DNA of 15,233 nt from Myxococcales bacterium UBA1238 (GTDB taxonomy: Bacteria; Myxococcota_A; Bradymonadia; UBA7976; UBA1532). The notes below the pieces were generated by a model. It searched no databases. It saw only the letters and a list, made by a program, of their open reading frames with translations, and was not told where the DNA came from. The position numbers and the translations under genes are program-made. The stretch lies in NCBI GenBank assembly GCA_002309015.1, contig DBWM01000062.1:1-15233 (forward strand). Direction: 5' to 3'. Shown here piece by piece: positions 1 through 8,649 of this stretch; positions within the stretch are counted from its first letter, which is position 1; every line of letters begins with the position of its first letter.

Positions 1-1371
<1,371 letters not shown>

Positions 1372-1392
1372 TCGCAGCAAAGCGTGAATCAG

Positions 1393-1426
1393 AAGGCGGC
1401 TTTGGCAACAGAGCCGCCTTTTTTTT
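1393..1426 (+). terminator. Intrinsic terminator of the rpoC operon
   Basis: A perfect 9-bp stem (AAGGCGGCT at 1393-1401 pairing with AGCCGCCTT at 1412-1420) with a 10-base loop runs directly into an uninterrupted run of eight T (1419-1426). It lies 21 bases past the rpoC stop and isolates the rpo operon from the downstream caspase gene. Confidence 0.92.
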
Positions 1427-1537
1427 ATGCCTGCGCTGAGCATAAAATGAGCGATTTAAAGGAACCCCGATCAGGCGTCCGCGAATGCAGTTGAGCGTTG
1501 CGCGGTTCCTGGGAGCTTTTTTGGGAGGTCGGCTGAG

Positions 1538-2749
1538 GTGAGTTTGCGAGCATCATTTTTGATATGCGCGGCTTTGGGCGTGAGCGCAGCGGAGATGGCC
1601 GTTGCGGAGACGAATTTCCCTGAGGTCAACCGGCCTTTGAGGACGGGACTGAAATCGGTCAACGATGCGGCGGTCGTCGTCTCGATCGAGAATTACCCGA
1701 TGCTCGATGCTCAGTATGCGGTGCCCTATGCGAGCAGTGATGGCGACGGCTTTCAGGCGTTTCTGACGTATACCCGAGGGGTTCCGCTGGCCAACATCCA
1801 TCGCCTTCAGGAGAAAAATGCCTCGACCGAGCAAATTCAAAGGGCGTTCGATCGCGCGCTCAAAGAAGCGAAGGGCGGGACGCTCTGGTTTTACTTTGCG
1901 GGTCACGGCGTCTCTTCGCCGCAGGATCACGATCAGCTGATTCTGGGGGCCGAGGTCCCGATGGACGAGCAGTTGATGGCGAATCACGCGCTCGCGATCA
2001 ACGCGCTTCAAAAGTTGGTCGATCAATCGGATGTGGAGCGGGCGGTCTTCGTGATCGATGCCTGCAGCATTGCGCTGGGTAAACGGTTTGCGGCCCCGGT
2101 CACCATGACCCTTCAGGCGAACTCAAAACCGATCGTCCTTTGGACGGCCGCATCGGAAGGCGAGAAATCGGGTCCCATCGAGCAGGCGGGTCACGGTGCG
2201 TTTACTTATGCGGCGCTTGGTGCCCTGCGCGGTTGGGCCGACGGCGAGCTCGACGGGCAGAAGGACGGATCGGTTACGACGGATGAGGCGCAGGCTTTTG
2301 TGAATCGGTTCTTAAGGGAGCATGGGATTCGCGAACAGACGCCCAGGCTGCTTTCGGCAGCGAGTGACCGGTTGTCGTCCAAAGTCAGCGAAGCGGAGCC
2401 CGCAATCTCTTCGAAAAAAGAGATGCAGACCAAGGCTTCAAAGGAAGATCGCGAAGAGAAGCAGGCGACGCGCGCGCCGGAGCCTCTGAAAAAGACCGAG
2501 GTTCAGTGGGATCCTGCCCTGCTGAAAGTGGCGGTGGGGTTGACCCTTGTAGGCGGGGCGAGCGTTGCGGGGGGCTATTTTATGGATAACGAATGGTCGG
2601 AGCATGGAGGCGACATCATCCTATATATCCTGGGGGGTATGCTTCTGGCCGGCAGCGTGGCGCCGTGGCTGATGTCTTTTGATATCAAGGAGACTTCTTA
2701 TAGCTTCAATCTCACCCCCGGTGGTTTCGTTCTTCATGGGAGATGGTAG
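1538..2749 (+). CDS. Exported caspase-like peptidase (C14/metacaspase-type) with C-terminal membrane helices
   Basis: A caspase-fold cysteine peptidase, predicted to be exported. The start is GTG, chosen because GGGAGG at 1523-1528 sits 9 bases upstream. Residues 1-23 look like a Sec signal peptide (hydrophobic core ASFLICAALGVSA, cleavage near AVA-ET). The caspase-like domain spans about 42-275: DAAVVVSIENYP, then FYFAGHG with catalytic His123, then FVIDACSIALG with catalytic Cys176, then HGAFTYAALGALRGWADGE. A charged linker (about 285-322, Lys/Glu rich) leads to two hydrophobic segments at about 328-348 and 360-378, which probably anchor the protein. The caspase domain is clearly paralogous to the one encoded at 4897-6795. 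The substrate is unknown, and the residue after Cys is Ser rather than the usual His/Gln/Arg. Activity is inferred from the His/Cys dyad only. Confidence 0.85.
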   Translation: MSLRASFLICAALGVSAAEMAVAETNFPEVNRPLRTGLKSVNDAAVVVSIENYPMLDAQYAVPYASSDGDGFQAFLTYTRGVPLANIHRLQEKNASTEQIQRAFDRALKEAKGGTLWFYFAGHGVSSPQDHDQLILGAEVPMDEQLMANHALAINALQKLVDQSDVERAVFVIDACSIALGKRFAAPVTMTLQANSKPIVLWTAASEGEKSGPIEQAGHGAFTYAALGALRGWADGELDGQKDGSVTTDEAQAFVNRFLREHGIREQTPRLLSAASDRLSSKVSEAEPAISSKKEMQTKASKEDREEKQATRAPEPLKKTEVQWDPALLKVAVGLTLVGGASVAGGYFMDNEWSEHGGDIILYILGGMLLAGSVAPWLMSFDIKETSYSFNLTPGGFVLHGRW

Positions 2750-2771
2750 ATCTTATGATCTGACTGCTCCC
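2738..2771 (+). terminator. Hairpin over the stop of the first caspase gene, possible weak terminator
   Basis: AGATC at 2748-2752 pairs with GATCT at 2757-2761 across a TTAT loop. An outer GGGAG (2738-2742) can pair with CTCCC (2767-2771), leaving a 5/5 internal loop. The stop codon lies inside the structure. There is no T run afterwards, so termination is uncertain. Confidence 0.3.
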
Positions 2772-3151
2772 GCTATATGTCCGGTGCCAAACCTTTTATC
2801 TCTCCCTAAAAACAGCTGATCCGCTTCGCTTCACTCCAATTTGCCACGGTACGATCATATTATACTTTGATGAGGATAGATTCAATCTTTTTGCATAAAC
2901 GAATCGTCCTGAACGAGAAATGGTTTATCTCATCGATGGGATCATATTAACGCTGAGCATCAAACAAAGAAGGCGAAAGGATCACTCCATCTTCATCGAC
3001 GCATCATAGAATTGAGGCCTGAAAGAAAGGCTTTGACCGGTACATATCATGACTTCATCACCAGGCTGAAACATGTGATGCTGAGGTCAGAAATCATTTC
3101 ATGCTGATCAGTTGAGCATGATGAAGTCGATGGGATCAGAAAAGGCCGTTG
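2772..3151. other. Gene-free, relatively AT-rich spacer
   Basis: No convincing reading frame on either strand; the open frames here are short and have no recognisable composition or ribosome site. Base composition is more AT-rich than in the flanking genes. GATC is strongly over-represented: I count eight between 2749 and 3151, against one to two expected by chance. One inverted repeat at 3099-3121 is listed separately. Confidence 0.6.
3099..3121 (-). terminator. Inverted repeat downstream of the TfoX-domain gene
   Basis: TCATGCT (3099-3105) and AGCATGA (3115-3121) form a 7-bp stem with a 9-base loop, about 30 bases past the stop of the minus-strand gene at 3152. On the minus strand it is followed by AATGATTT, a poor T-tract, so it is at best a weak terminator. 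Confidence 0.3.
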
Positions 3152-3463
3152 CTATCTCTTCTTTGATGCGGGCAGCTCATCGTACATCGCTTCCAGTAGA
3201 TCCTTTAAAAAGCTGCGGTTTTCCACCCGATCGACGAGTATCATGCTTTTGGCGCCTTCGTAGGGGATTTCCTTCTCGGCATTGGGCATCATCTTTAGAG
3301 CGGATGGGGTTGTCTTGACCAGGAAGCGATCGTCGTAAATGCCGCCTACAATCTTGCCTCGAAAATAGAGAATATATTCGCCCATCATCGGCCTGTAGGT
3401 CACATCGCTCGCTTCAGACAATTGTTCCAGAATATAATCAGGATACTCCTGATTGGATGCCAT
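3152..3463 (-). CDS. TfoX N-terminal-domain protein (TfoX/Sxy family, single domain)
   Basis: A 103-residue protein made of the TfoX/Sxy N-terminal domain. The signature is YRPMMGEYILYFRGKIVGG followed by IYDDRFLVKTTPSA, and the family-typical IPYEGAKSM and VDRVEN are also present. I chose the ATG at 3463 because the minus strand carries CGGAGG (complement of 3471-3476) 7 bases upstream. A farther in-frame ATG at 3487 would add eight residues but places the ribosome site inside the gene. In Escherichia coli and Haemophilus, Sxy/TfoX controls competence genes with CRP, but those proteins also carry a C-terminal domain that is missing here. Many single-domain members have no known function. It lies opposite to its neighbours and probably has no link to the caspase genes. 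Confidence 0.88.
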   Translation of the reverse strand: MASNQEYPDYILEQLSEASDVTYRPMMGEYILYFRGKIVGGIYDDRFLVKTTPSALKMMPNAEKEIPYEGAKSMILVDRVENRSFLKDLLEAMYDELPASKKR

Positions 3464-3699
3464 CTTTATGCCTCCGAAAGAATTCAATTGACCGGTTTGG
3501 CGTCTTCATCGCCGCCTCTCCCGGCCTGCCTCACGCGGGGCAGGAGCCTAACCTGCTGGTTCCAAAAATGCGAGGCCTTCAGGCGGAAGATTTTTATGCT
3601 TTTAAAACGAACGAAAGCTTGATTTTAGTTTCGCTATATGCTTTATCTGGTTGTGATTTGCGAGCATCGGCAGCTTCGCAAGTAGGAAAGGATGCTTCG
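3464..3699. other. Divergent intergenic region between the TfoX gene and the SEL1 lipoprotein gene
   Basis: It should hold both divergent promoters. An inverted repeat, CCTGCC (3525-3530) with GGCAGG (3539-3544), is visible. A TTGATT at 3619-3624 resembles a -35 box, but no good -10 box sits at standard distance. The last third is AT-rich. No gene is supported. Confidence 0.4.
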
Positions 3700-4698
3700 A
3701 TGGTTCGTTCACTGATCACAGCTTTTAGCCTTTTGATGATGCTCTAGGGTTGCTCCAAACCGCTCACCGCAGAGGAACTCTACGAACAGGGCAATCAGTC
3801 GTTCAAGTCTGCAAAAAATAAGGAAGATTTTATCAAGGCGCGGGATTCTTACGAAAAAGCGGCAGCGCAGGGTCATGTACCCTCGATGGTCGAGCTTGGG
3901 TATCTCTATGCGGAGGGCCGGATTTCCACCGGCAAAGGGGGTTGCTACAACATACCAGATGGTTTTGAGCCGTATTTGAACAACAGGGCATGGAGATGGG
4001 ATCAAAAATTGATGTGCGCTGCGCCGAATGATCCCAAGGCGATCGAATGGTTTGGGAAAGCCGCAGAAAAAGGGGATCCCGAAGGGCAATACATGCTCGG
4101 CCGGATGTACAGGCTGGTTGAGGGAAAGGGAAAGGATAAGGTGCCTTTAAAAGCCTGTGAATGGTATGAGAAAGCCGCAAATCAGGGCCATGTCGAAGCA
4201 CAATATGAGCTTGGCGGCTGTTACTTTTTTGAAGGATATGATGGCCCTGGAAACGCCGATTCAAAACAGGATGAAACGCTGAAACCAGCAGAAAAAGCCT
4301 GTGATTGGTATGAGAAAGCGGCCGTTCAGGGACATCAGCAAGCTCAGATAAAGATTGCCAAATGTTATGGATATGGAGACGTTTGGGGCGTTAAAGAGAA
4401 TCATGCAAAAGCTGTAGAATGGAATGAGAAAATTGCGGCGCGGGTGAATGACAAAGGACGACTTGCAAAAAGGGAAGCAATCTCTGCCATGCTTGACAAC
4501 GGATACTTTTATAAACGAGGTGGCTTTGGTCTCGAGCAGAATGGCCAAAAGGCGGTCGAATGGTTTGAGAAAGCCGCTGCGTTAGGGAATCTGATAGCAG
4601 CTGCTCAGCTGGCGCAGCTTTATGAAACGGGGGAGATCATCGAAAAAGACGAAGCGAAAGCCCGCGAATGGCGTGAGAAAGCCGCTGCATTGCAATAG
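3700..4698 (+). pseudogene. SEL1-repeat lipoprotein gene interrupted by an in-frame TAG in the lipobox
   Basis: Reading from ATG at 3700 (ribosome site AGGAAAGGA at 3684-3692, 7 bases upstream), the frame gives MVRSLITAFSLLMML, then TAG at 3745-3747, then GCSKPLTAEELYEQG and on without interruption to 4698. The stop replaces one residue of a textbook lipobox, L-x-G-C, so one base change (for example TCG to TAG) would explain it. The remainder is about six SEL1-type helical repeats, with units such as KACEWYEKAANQGHVEAQ and KAVEWFEKAAALGNLIAA, usually a protein-protein scaffold. The first in-frame ATG after the TAG is at 3886, inside the first repeat, so re-initiation there would give 270 residues with no signal peptide. 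Base composition is lower in GC than in its neighbours. It may be a recent pseudogene, a sequencing error, or suppressed by read-through. Its repeats resemble those of the caspase fusion 200 bases downstream. Confidence 0.72.
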
Positions 4699-4896
4699 AG
4701 GCCATTCACCGTCCAGGGGATCCTGGCGCGATCACATGTGGCCAACGATTCATCCTCAATCGGCTTGTTTCTGTCTCACGAGGGATCCTTTCAACAAAAC
4801 CCTCCGTCAAGCTTGATTCAGCTTTTAAAGGATGCTTCAGTTGAGGCTGAATGGCGGCGGGCGAACGCTCGCTTTCGGTGATGAAAGGGTCTTCCG
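4699..4896. other. Short spacer before the caspase-SEL1 gene
   Basis: No gene is supported. CCAGG (4713-4717) and CCTGG (4722-4726) form a small hairpin just past the SEL1 gene, with no T run. The promoter of the downstream gene may lie here, but no clear -35/-10 pair is visible. Confidence 0.35.
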
Positions 4897-6795
4897 ATGT
4901 TTCACCCTCGCGCTCAGCTTCTGGCATTTTTGTTTGCATCTCAGGCAGTTGCGGCTCCATTACCCTCCGTCGATGCGCCGGTTCAGACGAGTCAGAAATC
5001 GCCTAAGGATGCGGCGGTCGTGATCGGCATCGAGCATTATCCGCATTTGGGTCCAGCTTACGATGTGCCCTACGCGGATCGGGATGCGGATGCGTTTTTT
5101 GAGTTTTTGCAGCAAACGCGCGGGCTGTCAAAGGCGAAGATCCATCGTCTGAAGAATCCCACCAAGGATGAAATCGAGCTCGCGCTGCAGGATGCCGCCG
5201 ATGAATCAAAGGGCGGTCTTCTTTGGTTTTATTATGCAGGTCACGCGGCCGCATCGCCGGAGACCCAGGATCAGGTGCTTTTGCCCTCAGATTTGCCGCA
5301 GGATCCGCGCATTCAGGCCAAAAGAATGATTTCTTTGCCAGAACTGCAGAAGATGGCCGATCAGTCTCAGGCGAAGAACGCGCTCTTTGTCATCGACGCA
5401 TGCCATAAGCCTCTGGGATCGCGCTTTGCCGCGCCCGCAGCGCTCTCGATCCCTTCAAAATCCCATACCACCATCTGGACTTCCGCAAGTTTGGGCGAGC
5501 TTTCCGGGCCCATTGAAGATGCAAAGCATGGCGCCTTTACATATGCGGTTCTGGGTGCGCTTCGCGGCTGGGCCGACGGCGAAAACGCTCAAAAAGATGG
5601 TCAAATCGATCTCAGCGAGGCCCACGCTTTTGTGGCGCGGTTTTTAAAGGAACTCAACGTCCGAAGCCAGCATCCGCAGCTTTTAAACCCGCAGGCGATC
5701 ACGTTAAGTCAGGCAAAAGAAGCGTATGCTCAAAAGGTTACGCCTCAGGAACCCGCTCAGGTTTCGCCTTCGGCCTCTTCGCCCGAAGAGCTCTATCAGA
5801 CGGGCATGCTGTATTACGAAGGCAGCGGATTTAAGAAGGATCTGAACAAAGCGCTCTCTTATTTGCAGCCGGCCGCCCTTAAGGGGCATGCGGGCGCTCA
5901 GAAGATTCTGGGCGACATGCATAAAGAGGGGGAAGTCCTGGAGAAGAGTTTCAAGAGAGCGCGTGAATGGTATGAAAAGGCAGCAAAGCAAGGTGATGCC
6001 TCCGCGCAAAACAGCCTCGGGGTGCTCTATGGCGATGGCAAAGGCGTCGCACAGGATTACGCCAAAGCGCGGGAATGGTATGAGAAAGCCGCAAAGCAAG
6101 GCTTCAGTATGGCGCAGCATAATCTGGGATCCCTGTATCTGAATGGGAATGGCGTCAAACAGGACTACGCCAAAGCGCGCGAATGGTATGAGAAAGCCGC
6201 AAAGCAGGGGTTCGCTCAGTCACAGATGGCGCTCGGGTTCATGTATCAAAAAGGACAAGGCGTCAAACAGGATTATGTAAAGGCGCGCGAATGGTTTCTG
6301 AAAGCGGCCGGCCAGGATTACGCCCCCGCGCAGGGGATGGTGGGTTACCTTTATCAGAAGGGCCTTGGGGTCGAACAGGATGACATCACGGCCCGCGACT
6401 GGTTTGAAAAGGCGGCGAAGCAGGGTTACGCCGCAGCCCAGTTGTCGTATGGCGGATTCTATTACGCGGGCAAAGGCGTAGATCAGGATTATGCCAAGGC
6501 GTACGAATGGTTTTTGAAGGCTGCAAAACAGGATTTTCCTGACGCGCAGGCCATGATGGGTGCCATGTATTATGATGGGACCGGCGTTGCGCAGGACTAC
6601 GTAAAGGCGCGGGAATGGGCAGAAAAAGCGGCAAAGCAAGGTCACATCCTCGCTCAGGTCATGATGGGTGTGATTTATGAAGAGGGGCAGGGCATTGCAA
6701 AGAATCCTGACAGGGCCCGCGAATGGTATACCAAAGCTGCAAGGCAGGGGAATCAGGATGCTAAAGAAGCTCTGGAGAGGCTTAAGAATAAATGA
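4897..6795 (+). CDS. Exported caspase-like peptidase fused to nine SEL1 repeats
   Basis: A 632-residue two-part protein. Residues 1-20 form a signal peptide (core AQLLAFLFASQAVA, cleavage near AVA-AP). The caspase-like domain covers about 37-265: DAAVVIGIEHYP, FYYAGHAAASP with catalytic His116, FVIDACHKPLG with Cys169, and HGAFTYAVLGALRGWADGE. The residue after the catalytic His is Ala, where Gly is usual. After a Pro/Ser linker (about 280-296), one degenerate and eight regular 36-residue SEL1 repeats (about 296-618, typical unit DYAKAREWYEKAAKQG) fill the rest. SEL1 repeats form alpha-solenoids that bind partner proteins, so this half probably presents substrates or partners to the peptidase (inference). 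The start has AAAGGG 7 bases upstream. The caspase half is paralogous to that at 1538-2749. rsmI follows after 43 bases on the same strand and may be co-transcribed. Confidence 0.9.
   Translation: MFHPRAQLLAFLFASQAVAAPLPSVDAPVQTSQKSPKDAAVVIGIEHYPHLGPAYDVPYADRDADAFFEFLQQTRGLSKAKIHRLKNPTKDEIELALQDAADESKGGLLWFYYAGHAAASPETQDQVLLPSDLPQDPRIQAKRMISLPELQKMADQSQAKNALFVIDACHKPLGSRFAAPAALSIPSKSHTTIWTSASLGELSGPIEDAKHGAFTYAVLGALRGWADGENAQKDGQIDLSEAHAFVARFLKELNVRSQHPQLLNPQAITLSQAKEAYAQKVTPQEPAQVSPSASSPEELYQTGMLYYEGSGFKKDLNKALSYLQPAALKGHAGAQKILGDMHKEGEVLEKSFKRAREWYEKAAKQGDASAQNSLGVLYGDGKGVAQDYAKAREWYEKAAKQGFSMAQHNLGSLYLNGNGVKQDYAKAREWYEKAAKQGFAQSQMALGFMYQKGQGVKQDYVKAREWFLKAAGQDYAPAQGMVGYLYQKGLGVEQDDITARDWFEKAAKQGYAAAQLSYGGFYYAGKGVDQDYAKAYEWFLKAAKQDFPDAQAMMGAMYYDGTGVAQDYVKAREWAEKAAKQGHILAQVMMGVIYEEGQGIAKNPDRAREWYTKAARQGNQDAKEALERLKNK
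5887..6750 (+). repeat. Eight in-frame 108-bp tandem repeats coding SEL1 units
   Basis: Eight consecutive 36-codon units without any length change (residues 331-618). Several neighbouring units share long identical stretches around the codons for AREWYEKAAKQG. A more degenerate unit precedes them at about 5782-5886. Such an array can gain or lose units by recombination. Confidence 0.85.
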
Positions 6796-6838
6796 AGGAT
6801 CTGTTGTTTGCATAAGATTGCAGATTGGGAGTCGATAG

Positions 6839-7693
6839 ATGCCATTATATCTGGTTGCAGTTCCTTTGGGGAATCTGGAAGACATCACCCTGCGGGCGAT
6901 GAGGATCCTGCGAGAGGCGGATGCTGTATTGTGCGAAGACACGAGGAGGAGCGGTCATTTGCTGGAACTGCTCAATCTGCCTTCAAAACATCTGGTGTCG
7001 CTTCACGAATACAATGAGACTGAGCGCGTGCCACAGATCCTTTCGTGGCTGGAAGAAGGTCAGAGCCTGGCGTTGATCACCGATGCGGGCACCCCCTGTA
7101 TCAGCGATCCCGGGTTTAAGCTGGTTCGGGCCATATCGGAGCAGGGGGGGCAGGTAGTGCCCATACCGGGGCCATGTGCGGCGATCACAGCCCTCTGCGC
7201 TTCGGGATTGCCGACGGATCGCTTTCGGTTCATCGGGTTTCCTTCAACGAAACAGGGCGAAGCAAGGCAGATGCTGATCGATCTCAAAGAGGCGGAAGAG
7301 ACGCTCATCTTTTACGTATCGCCGCATCAGATGGGGGATTTCATGCCGCTTTGCGCCGAGGTGCTGGGATCAGATCGCCCGGCTGTTCTGGCCAGGGAGC
7401 TCACGAAGATCCATGAGGAGTTCCGAAGGGGCACATTAAAGCAACTCTGTGACGATCCCGGTAATCCATTGGGGGAGCGGGTCCTGCTCATAGGGGGATG
7501 TCCAGAAGAGGCGCCTGCAACCACAGAGAGCATCGAAAGCTGCGTGCGTATGTTGTTACAGGGGGGATATACGGTCTCGAGGGCTGCGAAGGAAGCGGCG
7601 GCAAGATGCGGTTGTAAGCGCAAAGAGGCCTATCGTGTGGCGCTGCAGATTGCAGGCGTTGAGGGGAGTGATGAGATGGAGGAGATCAAATGA
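6839..7693 (+). CDS. rsmI: 16S rRNA (cytidine(1402)-2'-O)-methyltransferase RsmI
   Basis: RsmI uses S-adenosylmethionine to 2'-O-methylate C1402 of 16S rRNA in the ribosomal decoding centre. The protein has the tetrapyrrole-methylase fold and the family motifs in order: LYLVAVPLGNLEDITLRA at the N terminus, EDTRRSGHLL, DAGTPCISDPGF (about residues 82-93), VPIPGPCAAITAL, the SPH motif (YVSPHQM) and RELTKIHEE. A C-terminal helical extension (GGYTVSRAAKEAA) matches the small C-terminal domain seen in many RsmI proteins. At 284 residues it has the usual length. The ATG at 6839 is preceded by TGGGAG, ending 7 bases upstream. Its stop overlaps the start of the next gene (ATGA), which suggests translational coupling. 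Confidence 0.96.
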   Translation: MPLYLVAVPLGNLEDITLRAMRILREADAVLCEDTRRSGHLLELLNLPSKHLVSLHEYNETERVPQILSWLEEGQSLALITDAGTPCISDPGFKLVRAISEQGGQVVPIPGPCAAITALCASGLPTDRFRFIGFPSTKQGEARQMLIDLKEAEETLIFYVSPHQMGDFMPLCAEVLGSDRPAVLARELTKIHEEFRRGTLKQLCDDPGNPLGERVLLIGGCPEEAPATTESIESCVRMLLQGGYTVSRAAKEAAARCGCKRKEAYRVALQIAGVEGSDEMEEIK

Positions 7694-8649
7694 AGCGATA
7701 CTTTTGGCTCACATTGGCGTTTCTTTGCGCCTGTTCCTCTGAGCCGAACGCGGAGGAGCTGCGATCAAAGTCCAAAACAGAAGCGATCGCTTTAAAAAAG
7801 GGGCAGGATCAGAGCCGCATTGTGGCCATTGGAGATCTGCACGGGGATCTGGCCCAGACCAAAAGGGCCTTAAAGCTTGCGGGGCTCATCGACGATGCGG
7901 GGGCCTGGATTGGTGGGAACAGCGTCCTGGTGCAGACGGGCGATATGGTGGACAGGGGCGCACAAAGCCTCGAGGTGATGCAGCTCTTCAGGGCGCTTTC
8001 AAAGGATGCAGCGGCCAAAGGGGGGAAAGTCGTCAACCTGCTTGGGAATCACGAGGTGATGAACCTGCAGGGGGACTGGCGCTATGTGAACCCTGAAGAG
8101 CTCAAAACTTATGGCACCCTGGAGGCGAGGAAGGCCGACTATACGCCGGGAGGGGAGAGTTATGCATGGCTGACCGATCTGCCCGCTCTGGCCATAGAAG
8201 GCGATACTTTATTCATGCATGCAGGCCTCTCGCAGGAACTCGCCGCATCTGATCTGCAGACCATCAACAGCGAGATGAAGAAGGCATTGAAGGCCACCCC
8301 CGTAAACTCCGGATCTCCTCTGCTGCAGAGTGAGGGCCCTGTCTGGAACAGGACGCTCGTGCGTGAGGATGAGGCCTCAACCTGCCCCAAAATTGATGCG
8401 ATCCTCGATCACTTTGGGGCCTGCCGCATGGTGGTGGGGCATACACCTCAAAAGAAAGGGATTTACTCCAGATGCCAGGGGAGATTGCTCGTCATCGACG
8501 TAGGGCTGGGACAAAGCTACGGTGGTCAGACGGCGGTCCTGGAGATTGTAAACGGCGATGCCCGCCAGCTCGCCCCATCAGATGGTCCCATTGCTCCCTC
8601 CGATTTACCCGATGGGTACTGCACGATCCCTCAAAAGAAGCCTCAATAA
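7690..8649 (+). CDS. Lipoprotein PPP-type phosphatase, Shewanella-like (Shelphs) family
   Basis: A calcineurin-like metallophosphoesterase with the full PPP-family signature: GDLHGD (metal ligands Asp49, His51), GDMVDRG (Asp85), GNHE (Asn120, His121), FMHAGLS (His177) and VVGHTP (His251). The stretch NLLGNHEVMNLQGDWRYV is characteristic of Shewanella-like protein phosphatases, so a protein phosphatase (Ser/Thr or Tyr) is the best guess, though other phosphoester substrates are possible. Residues 1-15 form a lipoprotein signal with lipobox LCAC (lipidated Cys15); Ser16-Ser17 at +2/+3 suggest outer-membrane sorting by E. coli rules. The active domain would then face the periplasm. The start overlaps the rsmI stop by four bases and has its own GGAGG 7 bases upstream, so the two genes are co-transcribed. 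Confidence 0.92.
   Translation: MKRYFWLTLAFLCACSSEPNAEELRSKSKTEAIALKKGQDQSRIVAIGDLHGDLAQTKRALKLAGLIDDAGAWIGGNSVLVQTGDMVDRGAQSLEVMQLFRALSKDAAAKGGKVVNLLGNHEVMNLQGDWRYVNPEELKTYGTLEARKADYTPGGESYAWLTDLPALAIEGDTLFMHAGLSQELAASDLQTINSEMKKALKATPVNSGSPLLQSEGPVWNRTLVREDEASTCPKIDAILDHFGACRMVVGHTPQKKGIYSRCQGRLLVIDVGLGQSYGGQTAVLEIVNGDARQLAPSDGPIAPSDLPDGYCTIPQKKPQ

Noticed and set aside
1451..1512. GGAACC...GGTTCC inverted repeat upstream of the first caspase gene as an operator
   Set aside because: Short arms with a loop of more than 30 bases; likely chance.
3152..3463. Competence regulator linked to GATC-rich regions as DNA-uptake sequences
   Set aside because: The protein has only the TfoX N-terminal domain, no competence genes are in the window, and GATC is too short to argue for an uptake signal.
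6220..6942. 240-residue open frame on the minus strand
   Set aside because: Shadow of the SEL1 repeats and the start of rsmI; a repeated antisense pattern, not an independent gene.
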